64,000 nt of DNA from UBA9676 sp963741615. GTDB lineage: Bacteria > Actinomycetota > Actinomycetes > Streptosporangiales > Streptosporangiaceae. Below, piece after piece: positions 46,476-54,532 of this stretch (position 1 is its first letter; every line of letters begins with the position of its first letter). The DNA is taken from NCBI GenBank assembly GCA_963741615.1, contig CAVUIU010000019.1, forward strand, positions 558,001 through 622,000, read 5' to 3'. The notes below the pieces were generated by a model. It was not told where the DNA came from and did not search any database. It was given only the letters and a program-made list of their open reading frames with translations. The position numbers and the translations under genes were made by a program.

Positions 46476-47834
46476 TCAGGACCCGGCCGGTTTGGAACTG
46501 TCGGCTCCTCCGGCAACTCCGTTGGGCGGGGAAGCGTCCCGTTGTCCGGGCAGCTTCACCTTCACCCACGCTGGCGGGGTGTCAGACCAGTCGAACTTCG
46601 GCTGATGTGACCAGTCGTAGGGATTGCTGAAGTCGAGCTCGCCGCCGGAGAACTCGGCGCCGACGAAGCTGACCTGACCGCCGGAAAACCCTGCGTGGCC
46701 GAACAAGACCAGGCCGCCGGAGAACCTGGCGCTCCGGAAGCTGACCTGGCCGCCGGAGAACACGGCACGCTCGAAGCTGACCTGGCCGCCGGAGAACACG
46801 GCGCTGCCAAAGCTGACCTGGCCGCCGGAGAACACGGCGAAGCCGAAGCTGACCTGGCCGCCGGAGAACACGGCCAAGCTGAAGCTGACCTCGCCGCCGG
46901 AGAACACGGCGCTGGCCATGCTGACCTCGGCACCGGAGAACTCGGCGCAGAGGAAGCTGACCTGGCCGCCGGAGAACACGGCACTCTCGAAGCTGACCTG
47001 GCCGCCGGAGAACACGGCGCTGCCGAAGCTGACCAGGCCGCCGGAAAACCCTGCGCCGACGAAGCCGACCTGAGCATCGGAGAACACGGCGCCCTCAAAA
47101 TTGATCTGGCCGCTGGAGAACTCGGTGCCGACGAAACTGATTCGGCCACTGGAGAACACGGCGCCGGAAAAGTCCCCCCCGTCGAACACCACTCCGGTGA
47201 AGTCAAAGTCCAGGCTCCGCCATGACATTGGGGCGGTATCTCTGAGGTGCGCGGTGATCACCCTGATCACGGTGTGACGAACCTCGCGGACAGAAGCGAA
47301 CATCAGCCGATCCTCCGCAGGAGCGTTCTCTCCTGGGTCCGCCGTATATGGCATTCGCAGGTATGCGCAGAGCACATCGACGCAGGTCTGCCGGTTCTCC
47401 GGCCAGTCATCAGCCAGGCCCGCCATTGCGTGCACCCCGGCCAGCCGGATCGCGGGCTTGTCATCGCCAAGTTGTGCCGCCGCCGCGGTGAACCGTTCGT
47501 TATGCACGCGAGTCCGCTCAAGCTGAGCGCTGGCTCTGTCCAGAGCAGCAGTAGACTCGGCGACCTTCTGCCGCCGGTATGCCACGATCAGGGCGACCAG
47601 CGCGCCCGCCCCGGCCACCGACGCGAACACCAGTTGCAGCACTCCGACTGTGTCATGCAGCGAAGGCGCCCCATGGCGCCGGAACCCGGCCAAGCCCAAC
47701 AACAGCCACGCCAGGGCGACCAAGCCGACCAGACCAAAGACTGCCACCGTGAAGCTCACGGCGAGCGCGGTACCAATGTGCCATAGGGGCGCTTCGCCGA
47801 CGTCTCGTCGCTGGCTCGGCAGCTTAGCTCGCAT
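46476..47834 (-). CDS. Membrane protein with 15 twelve-residue beta-helix-like repeats (pentapeptide-like)
   Basis: A 452-aa protein. Two membrane helices (about 22-50 and 65-90) are followed by a charged helix and a segment typical of actinobacterial pentapeptide-repeat proteins (RLAGVHAMAGLADDWPENRQ, VDVLCAYLRMPY). From about residue 220, fifteen repeats of the form VFSGGQVSFxxA stack to residue about 400, then a Trp-rich tail. The period of 12 differs from the classic five, but a right-handed beta-helix is likely. It is convergent with the STAND gene, 217 bases apart. The function is unknown. ATG 47834 was used. Confidence 0.8.
   Translation of the reverse strand: MRAKLPSQRRDVGEAPLWHIGTALAVSFTVAVFGLVGLVALAWLLLGLAGFRRHGAPSLHDTVGVLQLVFASVAGAGALVALIVAYRRQKVAESTAALDRASAQLERTRVHNERFTAAAAQLGDDKPAIRLAGVHAMAGLADDWPENRQTCVDVLCAYLRMPYTADPGENAPAEDRLMFASVREVRHTVIRVITAHLRDTAPMSWRSLDFDFTGVVFDGGDFSGAVFSSGRISFVGTEFSSGQINFEGAVFSDAQVGFVGAGFSGGLVSFGSAVFSGGQVSFESAVFSGGQVSFLCAEFSGAEVSMASAVFSGGEVSFSLAVFSGGQVSFGFAVFSGGQVSFGSAVFSGGQVSFERAVFSGGQVSFRSARFSGGLVLFGHAGFSGGQVSFVGAEFSGGELDFSNPYDWSHQPKFDWSDTPPAWVKVKLPGQRDASPPNGVAGGADSSKPAGS
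46629..47165 (-). repeat. 36-bp tandem repeats encoding the FSGGQVSF array
   Basis: About fifteen 36-bp units with strongly conserved CCGCCGGAGAACAC core (plus-strand view). Middle units are nearly identical, so the number is likely to vary between strains. Confidence 0.9.
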
Positions 47835-48041
47835 GACCGTGAACCTAGCGGCGTGAGTGCTCGTGGGCTAGATCAGATCTTTGCCCGCCCATGCTGGCGT
47901 CCCACTAACGTGTGTCCAGCGGACAGCGGGCATCTGGCGTCCGGGTAGTCGGCGGCACGGTCTGCAGCGTGTCCGAAACTCCTGTTCACTTCTGCTGTGT
48001 GTCCGGTAACGACGGCAGGTCCGGGACGAGACAATGGGACC

Positions 48042-48614
48042 ATGGCGAAGATCGGTTACGCCCGGGTCTCTACTCTCGACCAGCATCCTGAGACACAGAT
48101 CGAGGCGCTCGCGGCGGCGGGGTGCGAGGAGGTGTTCACCGATCATGGCGTCAGTGGCACGAAGGCCAGCCGGCCCGAACTCGATCGCTGTCTGGCCTAT
48201 CTGCGCAAGGGTGACCAGCTCGTGGTCTGGAAGCTCGACCGGCTCGGCCGGTCGGTCTCCCACCTGGTGCACGTGGTCGAGGATCTCCGCCGCCGCGGTG
48301 TGCAGTTCACGACCTTGACCGAGCAGCTCGACACGACCACCCCGGCCGGGCGGCTGATGTTCCACATCCTCGCGGCCCTGGCCGAGATGGAACGCGAGCT
48401 GATCGGCGAGCGTACCCTCGCCGGGATCGAGCGGGCCAAGGCCGAGGGGCGCATTGGTGGGCGCAAGACGGTGATGACCCCGGAGCGGGTCAGGGTCGCG
48501 TCCGCGATGCTGGCCGAGGGGCGGCCGGTGTCCGAGGTCGCGAGGGTACTCGGTGTCGGCCGGGCCACCTTGTACCGGGCGCTGCCGATCGGCCAGCGCA
48601 AACTGGCCTCATGA
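48042..48614 (+). CDS. Serine recombinase (resolvase/invertase family)
   Basis: A 190-aa small serine recombinase. MAKIGYARVSTLDQ carries the catalytic Ser and the conserved Arg; LVVWKLDRLGRS and MFHILAALAEMERELIGERT are the other active-site segments and the E-helix. The C-terminal helix-turn-helix reads VSEVARVLGVGRATLYRAL. Size and motifs fit the Tn3 resolvase/DNA invertase group. The 200 bases upstream hold three GTGTCC motifs and two CTGGCGTCC copies that may be its crossover or regulatory site. The next gene overlaps its stop (ATGA). Confidence 0.92.
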   Translation: MAKIGYARVSTLDQHPETQIEALAAAGCEEVFTDHGVSGTKASRPELDRCLAYLRKGDQLVVWKLDRLGRSVSHLVHVVEDLRRRGVQFTTLTEQLDTTTPAGRLMFHILAALAEMERELIGERTLAGIERAKAEGRIGGRKTVMTPERVRVASAMLAEGRPVSEVARVLGVGRATLYRALPIGQRKLAS

Positions 48615-49327
48615 CCAGGCGAGAAGCGCTGCCCCCGGCGGTGATGACCTGCCGACGGTGCGGGCACCGGTGGGACAGCTACGCCCAGGATGGCAACACC
48701 TCGCGGTGCCGACGGTGCGGGCACAATCACCGGGTCCACCGCCACGACGATGGCAGCCCCCGCACGCCCGGGCCGGGTATCGCCGCCCGCGAGCCGCCCG
48801 GCCCGCCAGCTGCGGGCCCGGTGCTCACGGGCACCGTGCTGCCCCGGCCATCGGCGGCCTTGCCTGCCTCCCGGCCGGTGGCCGTCACCGGCGTCTCGCC
48901 CGCCGCTGGCCCGGCGCTGGCGGATGGGGTGACCCCCGATGGCGTCGTCCGCTGTGATGCCTGCCGCGCCGATGGGGTCCGCGGCGCCGATGGCCGGTGG
49001 CCGCCGGCGGTGGCCACGGCCGAGATCGCGGTGGCGCCGTACCGGCTGGCGCTGTGCCGGGCGCACCTGGCCGGGCTGAGCCAGGCCGCGCCGGCCGGGG
49101 CGGTGCATGTCTGCGAGCGGCACCAGGGCGCCCTGGCCCGCGCCCGGGCCCTGGCCGCGGCCCGGCCCCAGCTTTACGTCTCCCCGGGCCCTGCCGTGGC
49201 GGCGCCTGTGCCTCGGCGCCGGTCGTGGGGGGCGGCGTTGCTGGCGGCCGTGGCCGCCATGCCCGCGCCGGACCGCGCGGCGCTTACCGGTCCGGTGGGC
49301 GCCGCGGAGGACACCGGCGCTGCCTGA
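48611..49327 (+). CDS. Hypothetical protein with N-terminal zinc ribbon (238 aa)
   Basis: Translationally coupled to the recombinase (ATGA). Near the N-terminus CRRCGHRWDSY and CRRCGHNHRV form a four-Cys zinc ribbon. A Pro/Ala-rich middle follows, then a second Cys pair CDACRADGV with CRAHL and CERHQ, a possible second metal site. No enzyme motif is seen. A DNA-binding accessory role is possible but unproven. Confidence 0.7.
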   Translation: MTRREALPPAVMTCRRCGHRWDSYAQDGNTSRCRRCGHNHRVHRHDDGSPRTPGPGIAAREPPGPPAAGPVLTGTVLPRPSAALPASRPVAVTGVSPAAGPALADGVTPDGVVRCDACRADGVRGADGRWPPAVATAEIAVAPYRLALCRAHLAGLSQAAPAGAVHVCERHQGALARARALAAARPQLYVSPGPAVAAPVPRRRSWGAALLAAVAAMPAPDRAALTGPVGAAEDTGAA

Positions 49328-49396
49328 CCCGCCGGTGCCGGGCGCGGCCCGGCGTTGGGTGTGGCTGGCCGCGTGTCTGCTGTCACACTAAAGGCC

Positions 49397-50260
49397 ATGG
49401 CAGCCCGTCCCCTTCCGCCCCACCTGGCCCGCAAGTACAGCAAGCAGCGCAACACCACCTGGCGGCAGGCGGTCGCGCACGCGCTGGCCACCGGCGAGCA
49501 GGTGGTGATCGGCGCCATGCCCGGCGAGGACGGCCAGCTGCGGGCGCTGCTGACCGAGGACGACGCTAAGACGGTGGTGCGCGGGCTGTATAACGCCCGG
49601 CGGTATTGCTGGGAGCCCGAGGAGCGGCCCGGCATTCCCAGCCCGGACATCTCCCAGCGCCCGGACGGCGGCTGGGAGGTCACCTTCCGCGCCCACCCCC
49701 GCGAGGAGGCGCTGGCCTACATGCAGGCCAAGCCCCGCCACCAGTGGGCCTACGACCCCGCCAGCCACACGGCCCGGCCACGCGGTGGGCTGACCGCCGA
49801 GCAGCGCACCGAGCGGGCCCGCCACGCCGCCAGCGCCCGCTGGGGCCGCCAGCGCCCACCCGCCAGCCCGCCAGCCCCGCCGGTCGCGCCAGCGGCGGCC
49901 GACTGGCTCGCCGCGACCTGGCGCAGCGCCGCCAGCAAGCTGCTGGACCGTGCCCGCGCCACGCCCGGGCAGCCCGCAGTGGCGAGGATCCCGACCCGCG
50001 GCGAATACGCCGCCACCGACGCCACCGGCCGCACCCAAGACGAGGCGGCCTTTGAGCGTGCCGTCCGCCAGCAGGCGCCCACCGCGGCCATCAGCTGGGG
50101 CGCCCGCCACGGCCGCGGCCGGCTCGTCCAGGTCACCATCGCCTGCCCCGCCGGTGGCTACTTCGGGCAGCCACAGCGCCGCGACGCCCCGCCCGGGCCG
50201 CCCGCCCCGGTTGAGGGCACATTGATCGGCAAGCTCGCCAAAGCCTGGCCGGACAGCTAA
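49397..50260 (+). CDS. Hypothetical protein (287 aa), element gene
   Basis: ATG 49397 begins MAARPLPPHLARKYSKQRNT. The N-terminal 110 residues look like a folded domain (WEVTFRAHPREEALAYMQAK), followed by a Pro/Ala-rich basic linker (ERARHAASARWGRQRPP) and a C-terminal domain (GRGRLVQVTIACPAGGYFG). It is not recognised. It probably belongs with the recombinase and zinc-ribbon genes upstream. Confidence 0.65.
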   Translation: MAARPLPPHLARKYSKQRNTTWRQAVAHALATGEQVVIGAMPGEDGQLRALLTEDDAKTVVRGLYNARRYCWEPEERPGIPSPDISQRPDGGWEVTFRAHPREEALAYMQAKPRHQWAYDPASHTARPRGGLTAEQRTERARHAASARWGRQRPPASPPAPPVAPAAADWLAATWRSAASKLLDRARATPGQPAVARIPTRGEYAATDATGRTQDEAAFERAVRQQAPTAAISWGARHGRGRLVQVTIACPAGGYFGQPQRRDAPPGPPAPVEGTLIGKLAKAWPDS

Positions 50261-50340
50261 TACAGGGTTTGAATGGCCGGGGTCTGTGTGCTTGATCGCT
50301 GGCGCGGCCAGGGCGTATCTGTGCTCCGGGACGAGGCGGG

Positions 50341-50442
50341 GTGATCACCGGCGGCCGGTTCATCCTGATCGTGATCGGTGTGATGTACGCGCTGGCGTCC
50401 ATTACCGGGCTGCGGGAAAGGCCCGGTCTGGCCAGCGCCTGA
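50341..50442 (+). CDS. Very small membrane protein (33 aa)
   Basis: GTG 50341 is preceded by GAGGCGGG. The peptide has one hydrophobic helix (FILIVIGVMYALASITGL) and a short tail. A long hairpin lies just downstream, which supports a real transcript end here. The function is unknown. Confidence 0.45.
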   Translation: MITGGRFILIVIGVMYALASITGLRERPGLASA

Positions 50443-50476
50443 CCGGCGGCCCAGGCGGCCGTCCGCAGGCACGGCA

Positions 50477-50532
50477 GCGCCGCCACGACGATGACCGGAC
50501 GGGAATCGGCCGTGTCATCATCGTGGCGGCGC
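50477..50532. terminator. Bidirectional hairpin between convergent small genes
   Basis: The 18-base arms 50477-50494 and 50515-50532 (GCGCCGCCACGA against TCGTGGCGGCGC at their outer ends) pair with only one mismatch across a 20-base loop. It lies between convergent small membrane-protein genes and would serve both. Confidence 0.75.
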
Positions 50533-50567
50533 CGCTGACGGTGCTGCCCGGCGACCGGGCGGCCGGG

Positions 50568-50783
50568 TCATGCGGCCTTGGTGAGCTGGGCGCGCGCCAG
50601 CGTGGCGGTGGCCGAGCCGGCCGGGGCCAGCTTCAGCGCCTGGCGGGCCTGCAGGTAGGCGTGCGCCTGGCTGTGGTCTGGCGCGGTATCGGGCCGCTTG
50701 AAGGTTATCCACAGCGGGACGGCGGTGAACGCCACCAGGAACGGGATCGTCAGCAGGATGCTGGTGATCAGCAGCGCGGTCAT
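50568..50783 (-). CDS. Small membrane protein (71 aa)
   Basis: ATG 50783 has AAGGAGG six bases upstream, an excellent site. One long hydrophobic helix (LLITSILLTIPFLVAFTAVPLWI) is followed by a basic cytoplasmic tail with a helical segment (AHAYLQARQALKLAP). The function is unknown. Confidence 0.7.
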   Translation of the reverse strand: MTALLITSILLTIPFLVAFTAVPLWITFKRPDTAPDHSQAHAYLQARQALKLAPAGSATATLARAQLTKAA

Positions 50784-50877
50784 GTCGTGCCTCCTTGGGT
50801 TGCCGCCGACGGCTCTTCCCCGCCGGCCTGTATGAGCAGATAACCAAGGCGGCTTCTGCGGACCGTGTGCGGGGCTT

Positions 50878-51088
50878 CTAAGCCAGCCATGAGCCGGATC
50901 CGGCCACGCCGAACAGGCAGGCCGCGTTGTGCCAGCGGACCGCCCGCCGCCAGGGCCCGCCCGGTTCCAGCCGGGCCAGTCCGGCGATCTGCTCGGCCTG
51001 GGGGGTACGGGATGGCCGGGAAATCGCCGTCCAGCAGCACCTGCCCGGCCAGGCCGGGCGCGCGCAGCCCGGGCAGCGCCCAGCACAC
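50878..51088 (-). CDS. Small hypothetical protein, frame broken once
   Basis: A frame from GTG 51088 (CWALPGLRAPGLAGQVLLDG) reaches AIPYPP at a run of six C (plus-strand G6 near 51000) and then sensible sequence continues in another frame (AEQIAGLARLEPGGPWRRAV to the stop at 50878). Removing one base of the run makes a 69-aa protein. No family is recognised. Neighbouring real genes on this strand show the same kind of break. Confidence 0.4.
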
Positions 51089-51242
51089 CCCCCACTGCCC
51101 AGACCCCGGCCTTTCAGCGCCCGTAGCGGCCAGCGGCCCGCATTACGGTATGCCACCCGTATCAAGGCGCGGCACACGCCCGCACACGGCACACACGCCG
51201 CACACACGCCAAGGGATAATCTATGCTCGCCGCGGTTAATTT

Positions 51243-51261
51243 CCGGGCCAAATTGGCCCGG
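51243..51261. promoter_or_regulatory. 19-bp perfect palindrome in an AT-richer gap
   Basis: CCGGGCCAAATTGGCCCGG is symmetrical around its central A. It lies in the gap 51089-51361, which contains GGGATAATCTATG and GGTTAATTT nearby and shows no gene. It may be an operator or a cruciform near a replication region; nothing else is evident in this gap. Confidence 0.45.
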
Positions 51262-51361
51262 CGCCGAGCATGAGCAGGGATTTGCCTTTATTCCTGGGCA
51301 ATAAGGAGCTGGGCGCTGGCTCAGCGGCCCGCGCTGGTAGAGGGGTCTGCCGCCACGCCTG

Positions 51362-51743
51362 CTAGCCAGTTTGGGCCCGGCGGCCGGGGTGCGGCTGGTT
51401 GAGCGCGGCCAGCTCAACCGCGATGCGGCAGCCCGGGCGGCCACGCTCCCACGGTGGCTGGGCAGGGTCTTGCAGGTCGCAGACATGCCATACGGCCGCG
51501 TCCTGCCCAGCCGCCGCTAGCCGGGCCAGCCACCGAGCCTGATCGGCGCGCAGGCCGCTGTCAGCTTTCAACTCCCGGAACGCGATCCGGTGGGCACCCA
51601 CCAGCAGCAGGTCCGGGAAGCCCTTACGGTGAGGGCCGCCGCTGCTGGCGCGGCGCGCGTCGGCCAGGTGAATCCAGCCGGACCGGCGGGTCCTGGGCGC
51701 CGCAGAGCCTGACCACCTCGGCCAGCAGCTGGTCTTCGGTCAC
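51362..51743 (-). CDS. VRR-NUC domain nuclease, frame broken once
   Basis: The start (GTG 51743, TEDQLLAEVVRLCGAQDPP) and the body (WIHLADARRASSGGPHRKGF) lie in neighbouring frames, with the break at about 51675-51694 in a GC run. The body continues PDLLLVGAHRIAFRELKAD, giving the G-x-PD and E-x-K catalytic residues of the VRR-NUC PD-(D/E)XK fold, then QARWLARLAAAGQDAAVWH. The full protein would be about 126 aa, normal for stand-alone VRR-NUC proteins of phages and integrative elements, which cut structured DNA. It lies close to the primase-helicase gene and iterons. Confidence 0.75.
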
Positions 51744-51750
51744 GACCGGC

Positions 51751-51918
51751 TTACCGCTTGCCGGTCTTCCGGCCGCCGACCTTGACCTTGCCATCCGCAC
51801 CCCACGACAGCCCCCGGGCCCCATGCTGGCCGACATGGCTGGGGGCCTTGGAGCATTTCACGGTGCCCCACGGTGCGTGGCCTTTGTGGCCGCAGGTCTT
51901 CGTGCCGAACAGTCCCAT
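51751..51918 (-). CDS. Small Cys/His protein (55 aa)
   Basis: ATG 51918 has AAGG about nine bases upstream. MGLFGTKTCGHKGHAPWGTV and KCSKAPSHVGQHGARG contain two Cys and several His that could bind zinc. The tail is basic (KVKVGGRKTGKR). It lies directly upstream of the VRR-NUC gene with eight bases between them, so both are probably co-transcribed. The function is unknown. Confidence 0.6.
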   Translation of the reverse strand: MGLFGTKTCGHKGHAPWGTVKCSKAPSHVGQHGARGLSWGADGKVKVGGRKTGKR

Positions 51919-52037
51919 CGTGACCATCCTTCCGGCCGGGCGGGCAGCTGCCCGCGGATCTGGGTGAGGCGCCCCCCGAGCAGTTCCACCAGCTCGGGGT
52001 TGCTGCGCCTTTGGCGTGTCCCGTGTGCGCGTGAGCA

Positions 52038-52246
52038 TCCACCGCATCCACCGCATCCACCGCAATGACCATCTGACCTGCACCGATGGCTGCGGTGGAT
52101 AGCCGGTTACTGGATTCGTGATCCTCCGCATCCACCGCATCTGCGGTAGATGATCCACCGCAAGTGCGGTGGATAGTGTTGATCTTCGCGGCGACGTTCA
52201 CGCAGTTCAATACCGGTGCTGCGGGTGATGCGGTGGATGCGGTGGA
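52038..52246. repeat. Iteron cluster: nine exact copies of TCCACCGCA in both orientations
   Basis: TCCACCGCA stands at 52038, 52047 and 52056 (three in tandem), 52131 and 52154; its reverse complement TGCGGTGGA at 52091, 52165, 52229 and 52238 (two in tandem). Near copies are at 52142 and 52219. The pair at 52154-52173 makes a 20-bp palindrome, TCCACCGCAAGTGCGGTGGA. The cluster lies just beyond the 3' end of the primase-helicase gene, the kind of place expected for a replication origin or replication-protein binding region. Confidence 0.8.
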
Positions 52247-52275
52247 CGTTTCACCCCTCACACAAGAGCGCGTGC

Positions 52276-52900
52276 TCATTCGGGGCGCTCCTCGACCCGC
52301 CATGTCTTGAGCTTCGTATGCCTGTTCTGATCGCACCGGAGGACGTAGGAGCCACGCCAACGACCGACCTGGCCCGCCAGCCGCTTCCCCAGTGCCACAT
52401 CGCGCAGCCGCCGGCCGCGGTCGTCGGTGACGAACAGACCGGCCCATGGGTCCGGGCCGAACGTGGGCGGCTCGGCCGACTGGTGCAGCTCGTTCGTCGT
52501 GAGCCAGGCATCACCGTGGATCTTGCGCCATTGGGCAAGGAACGCCGTCCAGAGCGACTCTTCGTCGTCGATATTCCTGGCGTTCTCGATGTTGCTGAGG
52601 AATCCCTTGATCCCGTGATGGGCCAGGAACCCGCCGACCGCTTCGGCCCAGGGCGTGAACTGCCGCATGGTGATGCCCTGTTCGCGCGGCGCGCCGCTGC
52701 TCGTCCAGTCGATCACCAGGACTAGCAGGTTCCACAGCACCCGCCGCTGATTGGCGGGGTTGAGAATCCACTGATCAAGGTCTGGGATGGCGAACCCGGT
52801 CCGCTCCTCTGGGCGGGGCATGTCCGGGTCGAGGCGGATCAGTACCGTGCGGCTGGCCATGTCCCCGCCCAGGCGCAGGTTGTTCCCGGTGGCGCACCAG
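52276..52900 (-). pseudogene. 3' part of the primase-helicase gene, cut off by the IS110 element
   Basis: Reading from the IS junction, the frame begins WCATGNNLRLGGDMASRTVL and continues through RLDPDMPRPEERTGF to a C-terminal domain (ITMRQFTPWAEAVGGFLAHH) and stop at 52276. This continues exactly the N-terminal part at 54533-55570: with the IS and one CAG copy removed, CGG CTC TGG TGC reads R-L-W-C in frame. An ATG at 52860 could start a 194-aa fragment, but it lacks the ATPase core. Confidence 0.85.
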
Positions 52901-53112
52901 TCCTTTTATCCCCGCGGGTGACGTCGTGCGACGTGAAAATGGGGGTGGGTTGCCCGCCGACGCCGAACCAGGTCTTGAGATGCGATCTCGTGCACCAGTC
53001 TGGCTGTGGGGCCTTGACCTGAAGGGTCGCGCACTGTGCTTGGAGCACGCCGGTCAGATTTTCGGTTCCCGACCGAGGCCTCCGGGCAACCCGCCACGTG
53101 TCCTGGCTGGTG
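52901..53112 (+). ncRNA. Candidate IS110 bridge RNA in the left end
   Basis: IS110 elements encode a structured RNA with loops that read target and donor DNA. Here GTGCACCAG (52990-52998) equals the target's left flank plus CAG (GCGCACCAG at 52892-52900) but for one T that can wobble-pair. CTGGCT (53000-53005) can pair with the right target flank AGCCGG using one G-U. CCGGTCAG (53050-53057) is identical to the right IS end plus core (54529-54536). A guide for the left IS end (TCCTTTT) was not clearly found. The RNA limits and fold are unknown. Confidence 0.5.
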
Positions 53113-54456
53113 ATGGAGGTGGTTGTGGTGCTGCGCGAAGTCGAGGAGATCCCGGATGAGGAGCATGAGCAGGTTACCGGGCGGGTCTGCGCCATCGATG
53201 TGGCCAAGGAGTCCGGCAAGGTGTGCACGCGGGTGCCGCACGAGTCCCGGCCGGGCGGACGCGTGTGCAAGGTGTGGGACGTGGCCGCCACTTCGCACTC
53301 GGTCGCGGAGCTGGCTGATCATCTGGCGGGTGAGGGAATCGAGGTGGTCACCGTCGAGTCAACGTCGGACTACTGGCGGATCTTCTTCTATCTGCTGGAA
53401 GCGCGTGGCTTGAAAGTGCAGCTGGTCAACGCCCGTGATGTCAAGAATGTGCCGGGCAGGCCGAAGACGGACAAGCTCGACGCGGTATGGCTGGCCAAGC
53501 TCACCGAGAAGGGGCTGCTGCGGCCCTCGTTTGTCCCGCCTGCAGAAATCCGGCGTTTGCGTGATTACACCCGCACGCGCACGGACTTGACCCAAGAGCG
53601 GACCCGCTACTGGTCCAGGCTGGAGAAGTTGCTGGAAGACGCCCTGATCAAAGTGTCGTCGGTGGCCAGCAAGATCGATGGGGCCTCAGTGCGGGACATG
53701 GTCGAAGCGCTGATCGCCGGGGAACGCGACCCCCAGGTGATGGCTGGCATGGCCCGCGGCCGGCTCAAGGCCAAGCACGCGGCTCTTATCTCGGCCTTGA
53801 GCGGCCAGTTCGGCGATCACCACGCCGAAATCGCCCGCATCCTGCTCGACCAGATCGACGGGCTGTCCGGCCAGATCGAAAAGCTCACCGCCAGGATCGA
53901 CGAACTGATCGCCGAACTCCCTGCCGCTGGGGCACCTGCCAGCGGCGGGCAAGAACAACAGCCCCCGCTGCCCGCGCTGGATCGCCTGATGGAAATACCC
54001 GGGATCGCGGAGCGCGGATCCCAGGTCATCCTCGCGGAGATCGGGCTGGACATGGCGCGCTTTGCCACCGCAGGCCACCTGGTGTCCTGGGCGAAGCTGT
54101 GCCCCCGCACCATCCAGTCCGGAGCGAAGAGCTCGGCCGCCAGGAGCGGGAAGGGCAACCCCTATCTCAAAGGCATTCTCGGCGAAGCCGCCGCCGCGGC
54201 CGCCAAGACCGACACCTTCCTCGGGGAACGTTACCGGCGGATCGTCAAACGCCGCGGCAAGCTCAAAGCCCTGGTCGCCGTCGCCCGATCCATCCTGGTG
54301 ATCATCTGGCACCTCCTGGCCGACCCTGCCGCCCGCTACCACGACCTGGGACCCGACTACCACACCAGCCGGATCGATCAGGGCAGGAAGGCCCGTAACC
54401 ACATCCGCCAGCTCGAAGCGCTCGGATTCACTGTCTCCCTCAGCCCAGCCGCCTGA
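53113..54456 (+). CDS. IS110-family transposase (DEDD recombinase)
   Basis: A 447-aa recombinase. The N-terminal RuvC-like domain has catalytic acidic residues in VCAIDVAKESGK, TVESTSDYW and PKTDKLDAVWLAKL. A coiled-coil region (residues about 250-285, IDGLSGQIEKLTARIDELIA) links to the C-terminal Transposase_20 domain with PGIAERGSQVILAEIG and the Ser-containing PRTIQSGAKSS. Length is in the usual 400-450 aa range and the gene looks intact. ATG 53113 was chosen; GTG 53098 is also in frame. It acts with the bridge RNA to insert the element at chosen sites. Confidence 0.93.
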   Translation: MEVVVVLREVEEIPDEEHEQVTGRVCAIDVAKESGKVCTRVPHESRPGGRVCKVWDVAATSHSVAELADHLAGEGIEVVTVESTSDYWRIFFYLLEARGLKVQLVNARDVKNVPGRPKTDKLDAVWLAKLTEKGLLRPSFVPPAEIRRLRDYTRTRTDLTQERTRYWSRLEKLLEDALIKVSSVASKIDGASVRDMVEALIAGERDPQVMAGMARGRLKAKHAALISALSGQFGDHHAEIARILLDQIDGLSGQIEKLTARIDELIAELPAAGAPASGGQEQQPPLPALDRLMEIPGIAERGSQVILAEIGLDMARFATAGHLVSWAKLCPRTIQSGAKSSAARSGKGNPYLKGILGEAAAAAAKTDTFLGERYRRIVKRRGKLKALVAVARSILVIIWHLLADPAARYHDLGPDYHTSRIDQGRKARNHIRQLEALGFTVSLSPAA

Positions 54457-54532
54457 GGTCCACCCGCCCACAACCGCAGGCCAACAGCGGAGGTTCGCTG
54501 CCGCGCGCCCCAGCTGAGGTCCCATTTTCCGG

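Noticed and set aside
51311..51350. tRNA-like D-arm pattern (TGGCTCAG ... TGGTAGAG)
   Set aside because: The spacing between the two halves is too long, no anticodon or T-arm stem follows, and no acceptor stem can be built.
52021..52250. Iteron region as coding repeat or CRISPR
   Set aside because: Repeat units are only 9 bp, occur in both orientations at irregular distances, and the frames through them (Met-Arg-Trp repeats) are nonsensical.
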